IMG/VR virus record: IMGVR_UViG_3300036719_001729
Location: 1-20,889 of that record
Length of the DNA: 20,889 nucleotides
Source of the DNA: a virus
Strand: one strand, 5' to 3'
In this document: in pieces, positions 8,564 to 15,023 of the stretch
Numbering within the stretch: position 1 is the first letter of the stretch
Layout of the letters: each line of letters starts with the position of its first letter
The notes under the pieces: model-generated
Told to the model about the DNA's origin: nothing
The model's input: the letters and a program-made list of their open reading frames with translations, nothing else
Databases searched by the model: none
Translations under genes and position numbers: made by a program

Positions 8564-8697
8564 ATTTATGTACTCGCAGTTAATCGACCACCACTACTGG
8601 TGATATTGCTTACACCGAGCGAGGTGAGAACGGGGAATGATGACCCGAATGAATAAATTACTTGTTTCTTTGGCTTGAAGATTTGCCAGGGGTTTTG
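6576..8697 (-). repeat. Three copies of the module-end repeat (PWQIFKPKKQVIYSF)
   Basis: Near-identical DNA of about 46 bp containing CTTTGGCTTGAAGATTTGCC and CAGGGGTT occurs at 6576-6621, 7871-7917 and 8651-8697. Each encodes the end of a LamG-like module, in the 710-aa protein (two copies) and the 270-aa protein (one copy). Identity extends to silent positions, so the copies are recent duplicates or recombination partners. Confidence 0.9.
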
Positions 8698-9378
8698 GAG
8701 AAGCTCATTGCGTTCCGAATCCCCTAGTGCGCGATTGAACATAGCGAAACCAAGTAGCCCTGACGATCTTGAGGTTCCAGCTAGGTAGCCATTATGTGAT
8801 GCCGCCCAGTCTCCACCGGCTGTATTGAGGCTAACGACGGACTGCTGCCCGCTATCTAGGTAGATCGAAAGTGTGTCCTTCGCCCAATCAACAACCACAA
8901 TACACACGCGCTGAACCCGTGTTGGTAGGCCATTGAGATTACCTGTGGTCACGCTGCCGAACTTATCACCAGTATTAGCTTTGACGCCGTTGTTGCCAAG
9001 GAACAGCTGCAATCCTAGTGCAGCTGAAGTGTAGGTGTTAAGGTTGACCACTGAACTCTCATTGACAGGATGGAAAACCGCCAAAATCGAAACGGAGCCT
9101 TTAACCCCAGGAATCGCAACATTTTTGACTGTATTGTAGCCACCCGCCAGTGTAACGTTAGACGACCACTGATAGCGCATGGATAGGCCATGTTTACCGT
9201 ACTCTTTAATGAGATCAGTGGGATAGATAAACGGGGTGTACTTATCCACCGTTACATCGTAAAAACCAAGATCTTTGGCATAGCCTGCTCCCATCACACT
9301 GTCGAGATAGGCAGGCGCGATGCTGGTAATGCCCTGCGGTTGACGTTTCCATCTGGACGGTAAGATTATCGCAGCCAT
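7274..9378 (-). repeat. Three copies of the module-start repeat (LPSRW..QPQG)
   Basis: DNA coding for LP[SR]RW[TK][KR]QPQG occurs at about 7274-7325, 8501-8555 and 9331-9375. The first two share CTTAGTCCATCTAC and CAACCTCAACC; the third, at the start of the 270-aa protein, is more diverged. These are the opening boundaries of the LamG-like modules and could serve as recombination points for swapping receptor modules. Confidence 0.8.
8566..9378 (-). CDS. Single LamG-module fibre/receptor protein, 270 aa, truncated after the module
   Basis: One lectin-like module of the same build as those in the adjacent 710-aa protein. It opens with ILPSRWKRQPQG (5-16), continues with a beta-sandwich core (about 60-220, including SIYLDSGQQSVVSLNTAGG and a final FNRALGDSERNELLQ helix) and ends with NPWQIFKPKKQVIYSF (about 229-244). 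The remaining 26 residues (PVLTSLGVSNITSSGGRLTAS) look like the first two strands of an FN3/Ig-like domain that stops abruptly, so the gene is probably shortened relative to an ancestor with a full C-terminal domain. The TAA is two bases before the next gene's ATG. Role: probable virion surface binding protein, inferred from fold and neighbours. Confidence 0.7.
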   Translation of the reverse strand: MAAIILPSRWKRQPQGITSIAPAYLDSVMGAGYAKDLGFYDVTVDKYTPFIYPTDLIKEYGKHGLSMRYQWSSNVTLAGGYNTVKNVAIPGVKGSVSILAVFHPVNESSVVNLNTYTSAALGLQLFLGNNGVKANTGDKFGSVTTGNLNGLPTRVQRVCIVVVDWAKDTLSIYLDSGQQSVVSLNTAGGDWAASHNGYLAGTSRSSGLLGFAMFNRALGDSERNELLQNPWQIFKPKKQVIYSFGSSFPVLTSLGVSNITSSGGRLTAST

Positions 9379-9383
9379 GATTA

Positions 9384-9821
9384 TTATGCCGAGTTAGCAG
9401 AAATATTAGCTTGATAAACGTTGCCAGAGGTCAACGCAACGCCTAGGTCGTTCTTTGCCACCAACTTCATGTAACGCGCAGTTGGCAAGCCACTGAGCGA
9501 GAAGAACTTACGATGAAGAGCCGTGGCATTCATAGGTAATACACCAAGGAAGTGCAGATCAGCTTCTTCCGTCGACACATTGCTGCTTTCAGGGCCGGAG
9601 CCAAAATTGGTGTTGTCCAAACTAAATTTGGCAAACAATACCAGCTGCTTATTACCAGAGGGAGCGGAGCCAGGAGTTGCCTCTACCTCGAAAGTAACGT
9701 CGATAGGAATCGCTGCACCGAGGTCAATGGCTGAAGATGTTATATAAGTAGCGCTTTGCAGCGTGCCAAGATTAAGAATAGAACTACTACGAGTTCCTTG
9801 TGCCAGAGTGGTTGTGGTCAT
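9384..9821 (-). CDS. Conserved phage protein, beta-rich, 145 aa
   Basis: A small beta-sandwich-like protein of a kind I recognise from many phage fibre clusters. It has an N-terminal LGTLQSATYITSSAIDLG, then IDVTFEVEATPG, a long strand NKQLVLFAKFSLDNTNFGSG, and finally RKFFSLSGLPTARYMKLVAKNDLGVALTS and GNVYQANI. The pattern (an observable with error-like strand pairs, then LP.ARY.KLVA.ND.G.AL) suggests a compact jelly-roll. No catalytic residue, signal or membrane segment is visible. It is spaced five bases from the 270-aa gene and three from the gene upstream, so it is in the same operon. A role as fibre attachment or decoration protein is inferred only from position. Confidence 0.65.
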   Translation of the reverse strand: MTTTTLAQGTRSSSILNLGTLQSATYITSSAIDLGAAIPIDVTFEVEATPGSAPSGNKQLVLFAKFSLDNTNFGSGPESSNVSTEEADLHFLGVLPMNATALHRKFFSLSGLPTARYMKLVAKNDLGVALTSGNVYQANISANSA

Positions 9822-9824
9822 ATT

Positions 9825-10271
9825 TTAGCCTCTAGTTGCTTGAGCAATCTGCTCAATGGTTACATTACCAAGTCCAGCTTGTTCGGCACGCGAAATCAAC
9901 GTATCAGCCAGACTCAGGATCGTCAGTTTGTTAGTTTCGGTGAAATCCGGGATCAAGTCTTCTGCGACTAGACCATCCAGCACTTGCTCGAACTTGCCTA
10001 GAATCATCGGGTTGGCGAGGTCGAAGATCGGGAAGACTTCCAGCGCGCGCTTGGCAGCAACACATGCAGGCTGAATGCTGGACTCAATAGCGATGAGCAG
10101 GTCAACCAGCATTAAGTATTGGCGGATATCATGAGCAGCTACTTTGCCTTTAGCTGGAATATCTTTACGATTTAGAATTGCTGCTGCAATACCATCCGAG
10201 CCAGCAGCAATATGTGGTGCAAGTTCAGAAGCTAACGGGCCGGTGTTGATTTCTTCAATTAATGTAGTCAT
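9825..10271 (-). CDS. Conserved alpha-helical phage protein, 148 aa
   Basis: The protein is largely helical. The N-terminus INTGPLASELAPHIAAGSDGIAAAILNRKDIPAKG is typical of a widespread phage family encoded near tail or fibre genes and of unknown function. The middle (AAHDIRQYLMLVDLLIAIESS) and the C-terminal helices (LGKFEQVLDGLVAEDLIPDFTETNKLTILSLADTLISRAEQ) show regular hydrophobic spacing that suggests a bundle. No enzymatic motif was found. It lies at the right edge of the GC-richer island. The ATG follows AAGGAATTTT. Possible roles, such as tail assembly or a fibre chaperone, are guesses. Confidence 0.65.
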   Translation of the reverse strand: MTTLIEEINTGPLASELAPHIAAGSDGIAAAILNRKDIPAKGKVAAHDIRQYLMLVDLLIAIESSIQPACVAAKRALEVFPIFDLANPMILGKFEQVLDGLVAEDLIPDFTETNKLTILSLADTLISRAEQAGLGNVTIEQIAQATRG

Positions 10272-10289
10272 AAAATTCCTTATAATAAA

Positions 10290-10658
10290 TTAAGTAGGAT
10301 CACTAGTTTCACATTTGAAAGTAGGGATTGTTACAGTACCACCAGATGTAAGAGCCTGAGAAGTACAAGTAGTGACTAGCAGTACATTAGTACCATCACA
10401 AATAGCAACGTGTGTGGCAGTTCCACTTGCATCAATAGTTACTGCAGATTTTTGAGCTACAGTAATTTTACGACCATTAGTATCACCATTAGCTTTAGTA
10501 AAATCACCACCTGCCATAGTAACATCTGCTAGTGCAAAAGTTGTTACTGCCTCTGTACGAGTAGTTGGTTGTGCTGAGCATACTGTCATAATAGTACCAG
10601 TAGCAATTTTGTCTAGAAGTCCGTCTAGTACTGCGGTTGGATGTAAATATTTAGCCAT
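10290..10658 (-). CDS. Conserved small phage virion-like protein, 122 aa
   Basis: This matches the general look of a common phage protein: N-terminal helix (YLHPTAVLDGLLDKIATG), then TIMTVCSAQPTTRTEAVTTFALADVTM, a DGRK-like turn (GDTNGRKITVAQ) and a C-terminal beta region (GTATHVAICDGTNVLLVTTCTSQALTSGGTVTIPTFKCE). The pattern THxAxxDGTxxLxxT is a hallmark I remember from this group; no function is assigned to it. It is AT-rich like the core genome. The start overlaps the end of the 74-aa gene by eight bases, consistent with translational coupling. It could be a decoration or tail protein. Confidence 0.65.
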   Translation of the reverse strand: MAKYLHPTAVLDGLLDKIATGTIMTVCSAQPTTRTEAVTTFALADVTMAGGDFTKANGDTNGRKITVAQKSAVTIDASGTATHVAICDGTNVLLVTTCTSQALTSGGTVTIPTFKCETSDPT

Positions 10659-10875
10659 TAGCTGATTCTCCTAAAACTGTTATAGACATATCTATTGGGT
10701 TAATTGTACTATCTGTTACAATTCGTTCAGTTAGGCCTACTTGACCTGAAAGGTCCTTCGCCCAGCCGTTTTGGCACCAAGCTGCTCCAACTACATCAGA
10801 AACTGTTAGTCTATCACCAGCTTCTGCATAAAATCCATGGCTACTTAGTTTAGCTTCTAAAATTTCTACTTTCAT
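10651..10875 (-). CDS. Small SH3-like phage protein, 74 aa
   Basis: A short protein starting MKVEILEAKL and continuing YAEAGDRLTVSDVVGAAWCQNGWAK. This is the layout of small SH3-like phage proteins in which a 'sequence start - grow - D.. A..L...GWA' pattern recurs, usually found between head and tail genes. The C-terminus (TERIVTDSTINPIDMSITVLG) is not conserved in my memory. The ATG overlaps the TAA of the 80-aa gene upstream (TAATG). No catalytic residues are visible. The function is unknown; a scaffold or decoration role would fit the position only. Confidence 0.6.
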   Translation of the reverse strand: MKVEILEAKLSSHGFYAEAGDRLTVSDVVGAAWCQNGWAKDLSGQVGLTERIVTDSTINPIDMSITVLGESANG

Positions 10876-11117
10876 TAATTCTCTTCCTTATATACCATAG
10901 TCTTAGCGCGAGCTAGATCTGTATAGTAAGCTAACTTGCAATGTTCTGGTTCCCAGAATATCACATTATTAATAATCTGCTCTATAGGCCAATTTTGTCT
11001 AAATGCTCTACCACTAATGGATTCATTAGCATCACCATTAAATAGTACTACATTTAATAATTGGCTAACAGCATCAAAAGTTCTAACATAGTAATTAGGT
11101 CTTAGTATTATCTGCAT
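10875..11117 (-). CDS. Conserved phage protein with an FFW/FWEPEHC-type motif, 80 aa
   Basis: The sequence has ANESISGRAFRQNW and VIFWEPEHCKLAYYTDLARA. The combination of an 'ESISSRAxR' box followed by a 'FWxxxHC' box is a recurrent feature of small phage proteins of unknown function, often near lysis or head genes. I chose the ATG at 11117 (MQIIL) rather than 11147, because GAGGTACCTAAAA precedes 11117 while the upstream ATG has only a C-rich stretch in front. The overlap with the preceding gene is then 23 bases. No membrane segment is convincing. Co-transcribed with its neighbours. Confidence 0.6.
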   Translation of the reverse strand: MQIILRPNYYVRTFDAVSQLLNVVLFNGDANESISGRAFRQNWPIEQIINNVIFWEPEHCKLAYYTDLARAKTMVYKEEN

Positions 11118-11460
11118 TTTTAGGTACCTCTTGTACTTTTCCTTCAAAAATTATAGGGGGTAACCACTTAGGGTTCTTTTTTTCAATAGGCACAAATTCT
11201 TTATGAATATCTTTTTCCCTCCAGGTAACGTGGTACCATCTACCTGTCCTTAGAAGCTCCCCTAATTGTACTAAAATCCAGGCTGCCCACTGTATTATAA
11301 TACCAATTATCTTTATTGGTATTAGTAAAGAGCGTATTATTGGTTTAGTATTAATATACTTATGTAGTTTACTATTTTTTGTATACTGTATAGAAAGTGA
11401 ATCTGCTATTTCAGCTCTAAATCTACTCCAAGCAGTTAAATGGCAGTTACTTTTACTCAT
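11095..11460 (-). CDS. Small membrane protein, 121 aa
   Basis: The family is not recognised. Residues about 41-68 (IIRSLLIPIKIIGIIIQWAAWILVQLGE) form one long hydrophobic helix that could cross the inner membrane. Both flanks are basic (KYINTK before, RTGRWYH after). The soluble C-terminus has VTWREKDIHKEF and PKWLPPIIFEGKVQEVP. No signal-peptide cleavage site or lipobox is visible, so a spanin lipoprotein is unlikely. The ATG overlaps the upstream stop (ATGA). It is next to another membrane-anchored protein, so the pair could work together in lysis or membrane interaction; this is inference. Confidence 0.55.
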   Translation of the reverse strand: MSKSNCHLTAWSRFRAEIADSLSIQYTKNSKLHKYINTKPIIRSLLIPIKIIGIIIQWAAWILVQLGELLRTGRWYHVTWREKDIHKEFVPIEKKNPKWLPPIIFEGKVQEVPKNADNTKT

Positions 11461-11897
11461 AGCGGTAGGTGACCTGAAGCGAGTACGCCTGCTAAGAACA
11501 TTAATATTGCTGTTAGTAGCTTTTCTAGTACACCCTCGCCAATTTTTCTTTTACTAGCTTTTTGGGCTTTTTCTTCTTCAATTTTCTTTGAAGCAAAATC
11601 ACAATACCCCCCTAAAGCTGTTCTAGTTTTTACAAACTCTACAGTTTTATCTATAGAAGTTGTTTTCTGTATTTGATCTTCAGTCCATTTATGGTGGGCG
11701 TCATGTCTATCAGAGTGTCCGTTTAGTACTATATGTTTTATTTTTGCTTCATCGGACAATACTTTATCTAGTTTATGAGAAATATTATCCATACTTCTCA
11801 TAAGTAACATAAGTACGATACGCTGACCAGAATCTTCAATAGTACCAAGTGCTTCTAACATGTCTTTCCTTAGATCAGCATCTTCATTATCTACCAT
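11457..11897 (-). CDS. C-terminally membrane-anchored protein, 146 aa; candidate holin-like
   Basis: Residues 1-125 are charged and helical (DLRKDMLEALGTIEDSGQR, SMDNISHKLDKVLSDEAK, KKIEEEKAQKASKRKIGEG). The last 20 residues (LLTAILMFLAGVLASGHLPL) form a single membrane segment. A soluble helical domain followed by a C-terminal anchor is the topology of XhlA-type holin accessory proteins, but there is no clear sequence match and no endolysin gene is nearby. A His-rich stretch (NGHSDRHDAHHKW, about 59-71) could bind metal. AAGGAT precedes the ATG. It is the first gene after the capsid terminator, so its transcription depends on readthrough or on a promoter I cannot identify. Confidence 0.55.
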   Translation of the reverse strand: MVDNEDADLRKDMLEALGTIEDSGQRIVLMLLMRSMDNISHKLDKVLSDEAKIKHIVLNGHSDRHDAHHKWTEDQIQKTTSIDKTVEFVKTRTALGGYCDFASKKIEEEKAQKASKRKIGEGVLEKLLTAILMFLAGVLASGHLPL

Positions 11898-11919
11898 ATG
11901 TTATCCTTATTAACTTGTT

Positions 11920-11955
11920 ATTTTACTATGTAATACACGTATTACATAGTAAAAT
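11920..11955. repeat. Perfect 17-bp palindrome
   Basis: ATTTTACTATGTAATAC (11920-11936), spacer AC, then its exact reverse complement (11939-11955). It lies between the capsid terminator and the next gene. As RNA it would be a long AU-rich duplex without a trailing U-run, so an RNase III-type processing site or a protein-binding dyad is as likely as a second terminator. Confidence 0.8.
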
Positions 11956-11972
11956 AGGGGCCGAAGCCCCTA
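11951..11972 (-). terminator. Intrinsic terminator after the capsid gene
   Basis: Read on the minus strand it is TAGGGGC, loop TTCG, GCCCCTA, then TTTTA. This is a GC-rich stem with the very stable C(UUCG)G loop and a U-run, starting about 20 bases after the capsid TAA. It would end or strongly reduce transcription of the packaging-capsid operon. Confidence 0.9.
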
Positions 11973-11992
11973 TCTATATAATTACCTAAAGA

Positions 11993-13246
11993 TTAGGCAG
12001 TCCAACGGAATGTAGAAACACCATTACCTTCAACAGAAGAGATTTGCTGGAATCCAACACGTTGAGAAGCAACAATTAGACGTTGTTGATTTTCGACAGA
12101 GTAATCAGACTCAATACGTAGACCTTTATAACGACCAACTAGATAGTTATTTTGGTTAACTACTACAGCGCCAATCTTAGTAGCTGCCTTAGCTTCGAAC
12201 TCACCACTTAGAACAACTGGGGTGTTAGCAATAGTACCTACTTGACCAGTTAGTAAAGTAGCTTTCATACCAACTTTGTCCATAGTCTGGAATAGTGTGT
12301 CATCTAGTAGATCGTAGTAAACATCATTAGAAACAATGTAAACTAATTCAGAAGGAACTAGACCGCGAGTACCTAAAGCACGACGCATATCTAACATCTT
12401 TTGTACAGTAGCTTTAGCTAAACCAGCACCACCAGCGATGATTTCGCCACCAGCTGCATAAGTAACAATACCCTTAATTGGATCAGCACCAGCACCAGCA
12501 CCACGTAGTAGAGCTAGATCCCAGGCTTTTGCAGTTCTGCGAACAATAGCATCACGAATTAGAGGTAGTAGAGGAATTAGACTATCGTCTTCTTCTTCAG
12601 TACCTAGAAATTCCTTGGTTGCTAGTTTATAAGCATTCATAGTAATTTCTTTTAGTTTGTGTGCTTGAGCAGTACCACTAGATGTTGCAGCTTTAAAGTT
12701 AGCTTCAACTACCCAGTTAGCGTATCCTGCTTCAGGATTAACTGGAAGCATCATAACTGGATTAACCATCTGAATCTGTTTACTAAAGATAGGATCAATA
12801 GTTAGAGAACGACGAATTTCATCCTGCATTGTATTGGAAACATCAATTTCCCATGTTGCACTAGGAACGTGAGTAGAAATACCAGCATTATACTTTTGTA
12901 CAATATTGCGGAAAAGTGAAGTTTCTTCAACTCTCTTATTTGTGGCTTTGGCTAGTAGAACAGCCATTTCTTTTTCAGCATAAGTGATCTTCTCACCAGT
13001 TGCTTTTTCATCAAATTGCATCTTGCTCTTTTGTAGAGCTTCGATTTCGGTTGCTTTTTCTGCTAGAGCGGCACGTAGGTCATCTAGAGCTTTTAGATTT
13101 GTTGCACCTGCAGTTTCTGCGTCTTTAACGCGCTTTTCTGCATCAGCTAGAAGCTTTTCTGCTCCGGACTGGCCAACTTCAATACCTTTTGTTACAGCTG
13201 CACTGGTAGCTTCTGCAATCATCTTCTGTAGTTCTTCTTTATCCAT
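11993..13246 (-). CDS. Possible free major capsid precursor from an internal start, 417 aa
   Basis: Within the protease-capsid gene, the codon at 13246-13244 is ATG (Met-Asp-Lys-Glu-Glu-Leu) preceded by AAAGGAAGAAGAATTT, one of the better ribosome binding sites in this block. It falls at the junction between the acidic linker and the delta-like coiled coil. Its product would have the normal layout of an HK97-type capsid precursor (scaffold helix plus capsid fold). A nested start would let the phage make many capsid subunits per protease. This is inferred from sequence only. Confidence 0.45.
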   Translation of the reverse strand: MDKEELQKMIAEATSAAVTKGIEVGQSGAEKLLADAEKRVKDAETAGATNLKALDDLRAALAEKATEIEALQKSKMQFDEKATGEKITYAEKEMAVLLAKATNKRVEETSLFRNIVQKYNAGISTHVPSATWEIDVSNTMQDEIRRSLTIDPIFSKQIQMVNPVMMLPVNPEAGYANWVVEANFKAATSSGTAQAHKLKEITMNAYKLATKEFLGTEEEDDSLIPLLPLIRDAIVRRTAKAWDLALLRGAGAGADPIKGIVTYAAGGEIIAGGAGLAKATVQKMLDMRRALGTRGLVPSELVYIVSNDVYYDLLDDTLFQTMDKVGMKATLLTGQVGTIANTPVVLSGEFEAKAATKIGAVVVNQNNYLVGRYKGLRIESDYSVENQQRLIVASQRVGFQQISSVEGNGVSTFRWTA

Positions 13247-13855
13247 AAATTCTTCTTCCTTTGGTTTTTCTTCTGGGAGTTCCTGATTATCTTGCTCTTT
13301 AGCAATTTCTTCTAGGTTTTCCTCTGGTGGGTTAAATGATTTTTTAAACTCTAAGTAATCAGCTTCACTATCAAAGCCTTTAGAGACTGAGAATAGACTA
13401 TCCTGATTTGCTGGAACAGAAACTACACTAACTTCCAGTAGTTCTAGATCTTTAATTACAAAAATATCTGTAGTACTATCGTAATCTGCATCCTTAACTT
13501 GGAATCCTATACTAAAAGCTTTTAGGACCCCTTCTTTAATTAGCTGGTAAATTTCTTCGGCAGCTGTGCTGATTCTAGCGGTGATCTTTAAACCTCTTTC
13601 GTCAACGGATAAGGATTCTGCTACACCAATTGGTCTAGAGTGGTTATGATACGCTAGGATAATTGGATTTTGCTTGTAGTTGTTTAAGCCACCTTTGGTC
13701 CAAGCTTCCATTGCTACAACATCACCAACTCTATCTTTTGTAGTAGTATTGGCATAGCCAACAATACGTAATTCGCCTGTTACTTCATCTATACTTTCAG
13801 AAGATTTCTCTATAGAGAAATCGGAGATAAGCTCAAATTTCTTATTTAGCTGCAT
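11993..13855 (-). CDS. Prohead protease fused to HK97-fold major capsid protein, 620 aa
   Basis: Residues 1-165 are an HK97-type prohead protease (peptidase S78/U35). They show GYANTTTKDRVGDVV, the catalytic His in LAYHNHSRPIG (His-70), the Ser in AFSIGF (Ser-115) and an acidic residue in LELLEVSVV (Glu-141). A Glu/Lys-rich linker and coiled coil (about 190-290) act like the HK97 delta/scaffold domain. From about 300 to the end comes the capsid fold: NPEAGYANWVVEANF, KLATKEFLGTEE, GAGADPIKGIV, YIVSNDVYYDLLDD and ENQQRLIVASQRVGF. I prefer the ATG at 13855 (AGGAG upstream, 14-base overlap with portal) to the ATG at 13930, which has no binding site in front. The fusion must be self-processed to release capsid protein, unless the internal start at 13246 makes it separately. 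Confidence 0.9.
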   Translation of the reverse strand: MQLNKKFELISDFSIEKSSESIDEVTGELRIVGYANTTTKDRVGDVVAMEAWTKGGLNNYKQNPIILAYHNHSRPIGVAESLSVDERGLKITARISTAAEEIYQLIKEGVLKAFSIGFQVKDADYDSTTDIFVIKDLELLEVSVVSVPANQDSLFSVSKGFDSEADYLEFKKSFNPPEENLEEIAKEQDNQELPEEKPKEEEFMDKEELQKMIAEATSAAVTKGIEVGQSGAEKLLADAEKRVKDAETAGATNLKALDDLRAALAEKATEIEALQKSKMQFDEKATGEKITYAEKEMAVLLAKATNKRVEETSLFRNIVQKYNAGISTHVPSATWEIDVSNTMQDEIRRSLTIDPIFSKQIQMVNPVMMLPVNPEAGYANWVVEANFKAATSSGTAQAHKLKEITMNAYKLATKEFLGTEEEDDSLIPLLPLIRDAIVRRTAKAWDLALLRGAGAGADPIKGIVTYAAGGEIIAGGAGLAKATVQKMLDMRRALGTRGLVPSELVYIVSNDVYYDLLDDTLFQTMDKVGMKATLLTGQVGTIANTPVVLSGEFEAKAATKIGAVVVNQNNYLVGRYKGLRIESDYSVENQQRLIVASQRVGFQQISSVEGNGVSTFRWTA

Positions 13856-15023
13856 CTTTTGCGGGGGCTCCTCCACCCGGTTCACCTGCCGCACTACCTG
13901 CAATATTTGCGGGTACACGTAGGTCATCATGCCCCGGTTTGGGGACGTATCTTAAAGTTTCTCTAGCTTCATTAGGACTAATGATGCCACCATTTACAAG
14001 AGTACTATGGTACATAGCCTCATCTTTCAAATCTGGCTGTATAGCGGAAACTTTTGAAGCTTCTGGCTCTAGGTCATAACCAAAGAATCTTTCAAAACCA
14101 GCATTTACCATTCTAACAAGTGGTAAAATTGTCTCCATATAAAAGAGTCTGAGATTTGGGGTAATGTTTGCATTATTACCACTAGATATTAATACTTCTG
14201 GAACTCCTAAAGCTACTAGAATTTCTAAGTCTTTAGAAGTTATTGAATCTTTGAAATCTAACTCGCGAAAGTTTACATCCGTAATTTTATCTAAGTCTAG
14301 TCCACCATCTAAAATTAGGGGTCTTTTGCCACCCTTAGTTGGAGAGTACTGTGCTTGCCAAGACTCAATCATACGAGCTTTTATTTTATCTCCAAGTACA
14401 TTAGGAGATTTAATAACTAAACCAGGTACGGCTCCATTTTTAAAGAAGTTACCTTGGAAAGCTGTCATATCACTGCGTACTTTCAAAGTATCAGCAGTTG
14501 ATTTAAGTCTAGAAGTTCCCATGTATATGGAAGTACTAGAATTATCTGATATGTGCAATACTTCACTAGGTTTAAAGTCTATAATGCCATTATACTTGTA
14601 GCCCTTTACATAAATTAAAGGATCTGTTAAGATTTCCATCTGAGATGCTGGTAGATTGTAGAGATATACACCATCATAGTATATAAATGCATTACCAGTT
14701 AATACTAAATCAATATAGATAAGTCTACGAAATTTATTAGTATCAATATATGGATTAGGCTGAAAATTAAGTAGGTTTTCTACTTTAGCTTTTCTAGTAC
14801 CAATTGTGGGGGTTACTAAACCATTTATCTTTTCTTTTACATCTACATCAAAACTAGATGCTCCATTAACAATCATATCTACAGCACGTCTAACAGTAGT
14901 TAGGGCGTCATACGCTTGTTCAAAGGTGATAGTATTATCTGCATAAATACTATCACCTTCATTCCTAGCGATCTCGGCCTGTGCTGGGTTTAACTTCTCA
15001 ATAATCCAAGACTTAATACTCAT
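13842..15023 (-). CDS. Portal protein, HK97 family, 393 aa
   Basis: Forms the dodecameric DNA-entry ring at the capsid vertex. Family features are visible in order: a short N-terminal segment, AYDALTTVRRAVDMIVNGASS (about 37-57), NPYIDTNKFRRLIYIDLVLTGNAFIYYDG (about 90-118), an HISDNSS turn, GTSRLKSTADTLKVRSDM, FFKNGAVPGLVIKSP, the LDGGLDLDKIT segment, GVPEVLISSGNNAN and ETILPLVRMVNAGFERFF. The C-terminus is a Gly/Pro/Ala tail overlapping the protease start. The length is normal for this family. The ATG overlaps the TGA of an HNH gene, and its ribosome binding site (AGGTTT) lies inside the last HNH codons. Confidence 0.93.
   Translation of the reverse strand: MSIKSWIIEKLNPAQAEIARNEGDSIYADNTITFEQAYDALTTVRRAVDMIVNGASSFDVDVKEKINGLVTPTIGTRKAKVENLLNFQPNPYIDTNKFRRLIYIDLVLTGNAFIYYDGVYLYNLPASQMEILTDPLIYVKGYKYNGIIDFKPSEVLHISDNSSTSIYMGTSRLKSTADTLKVRSDMTAFQGNFFKNGAVPGLVIKSPNVLGDKIKARMIESWQAQYSPTKGGKRPLILDGGLDLDKITDVNFRELDFKDSITSKDLEILVALGVPEVLISSGNNANITPNLRLFYMETILPLVRMVNAGFERFFGYDLEPEASKVSAIQPDLKDEAMYHSTLVNGGIISPNEARETLRYVPKPGHDDLRVPANIAGSAAGEPGGGAPAKDAAK

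Noticed and set aside
4218-9971. Many plus-strand and off-frame ORFs inside the GC-richer island
   Set aside because: They are low-complexity, Arg/Ser/Cys-rich translations opposite well-supported minus-strand genes, without good ribosome binding sites; typical shadow frames of GC-richer coding DNA.
12984-13286. Plus-strand 100-residue Ser/Ala/Phe-rich ORF
   Set aside because: It is the antisense of the Glu/Lys-rich linker and coiled coil of the capsid fusion; composition alone explains it.
13856-13930. Longer start of the protease-capsid gene at 13930
   Set aside because: No ribosome binding site, would overlap portal by 89 bases, and the extra 25 residues have no family similarity; the ATG at 13855 has AGGAG upstream.
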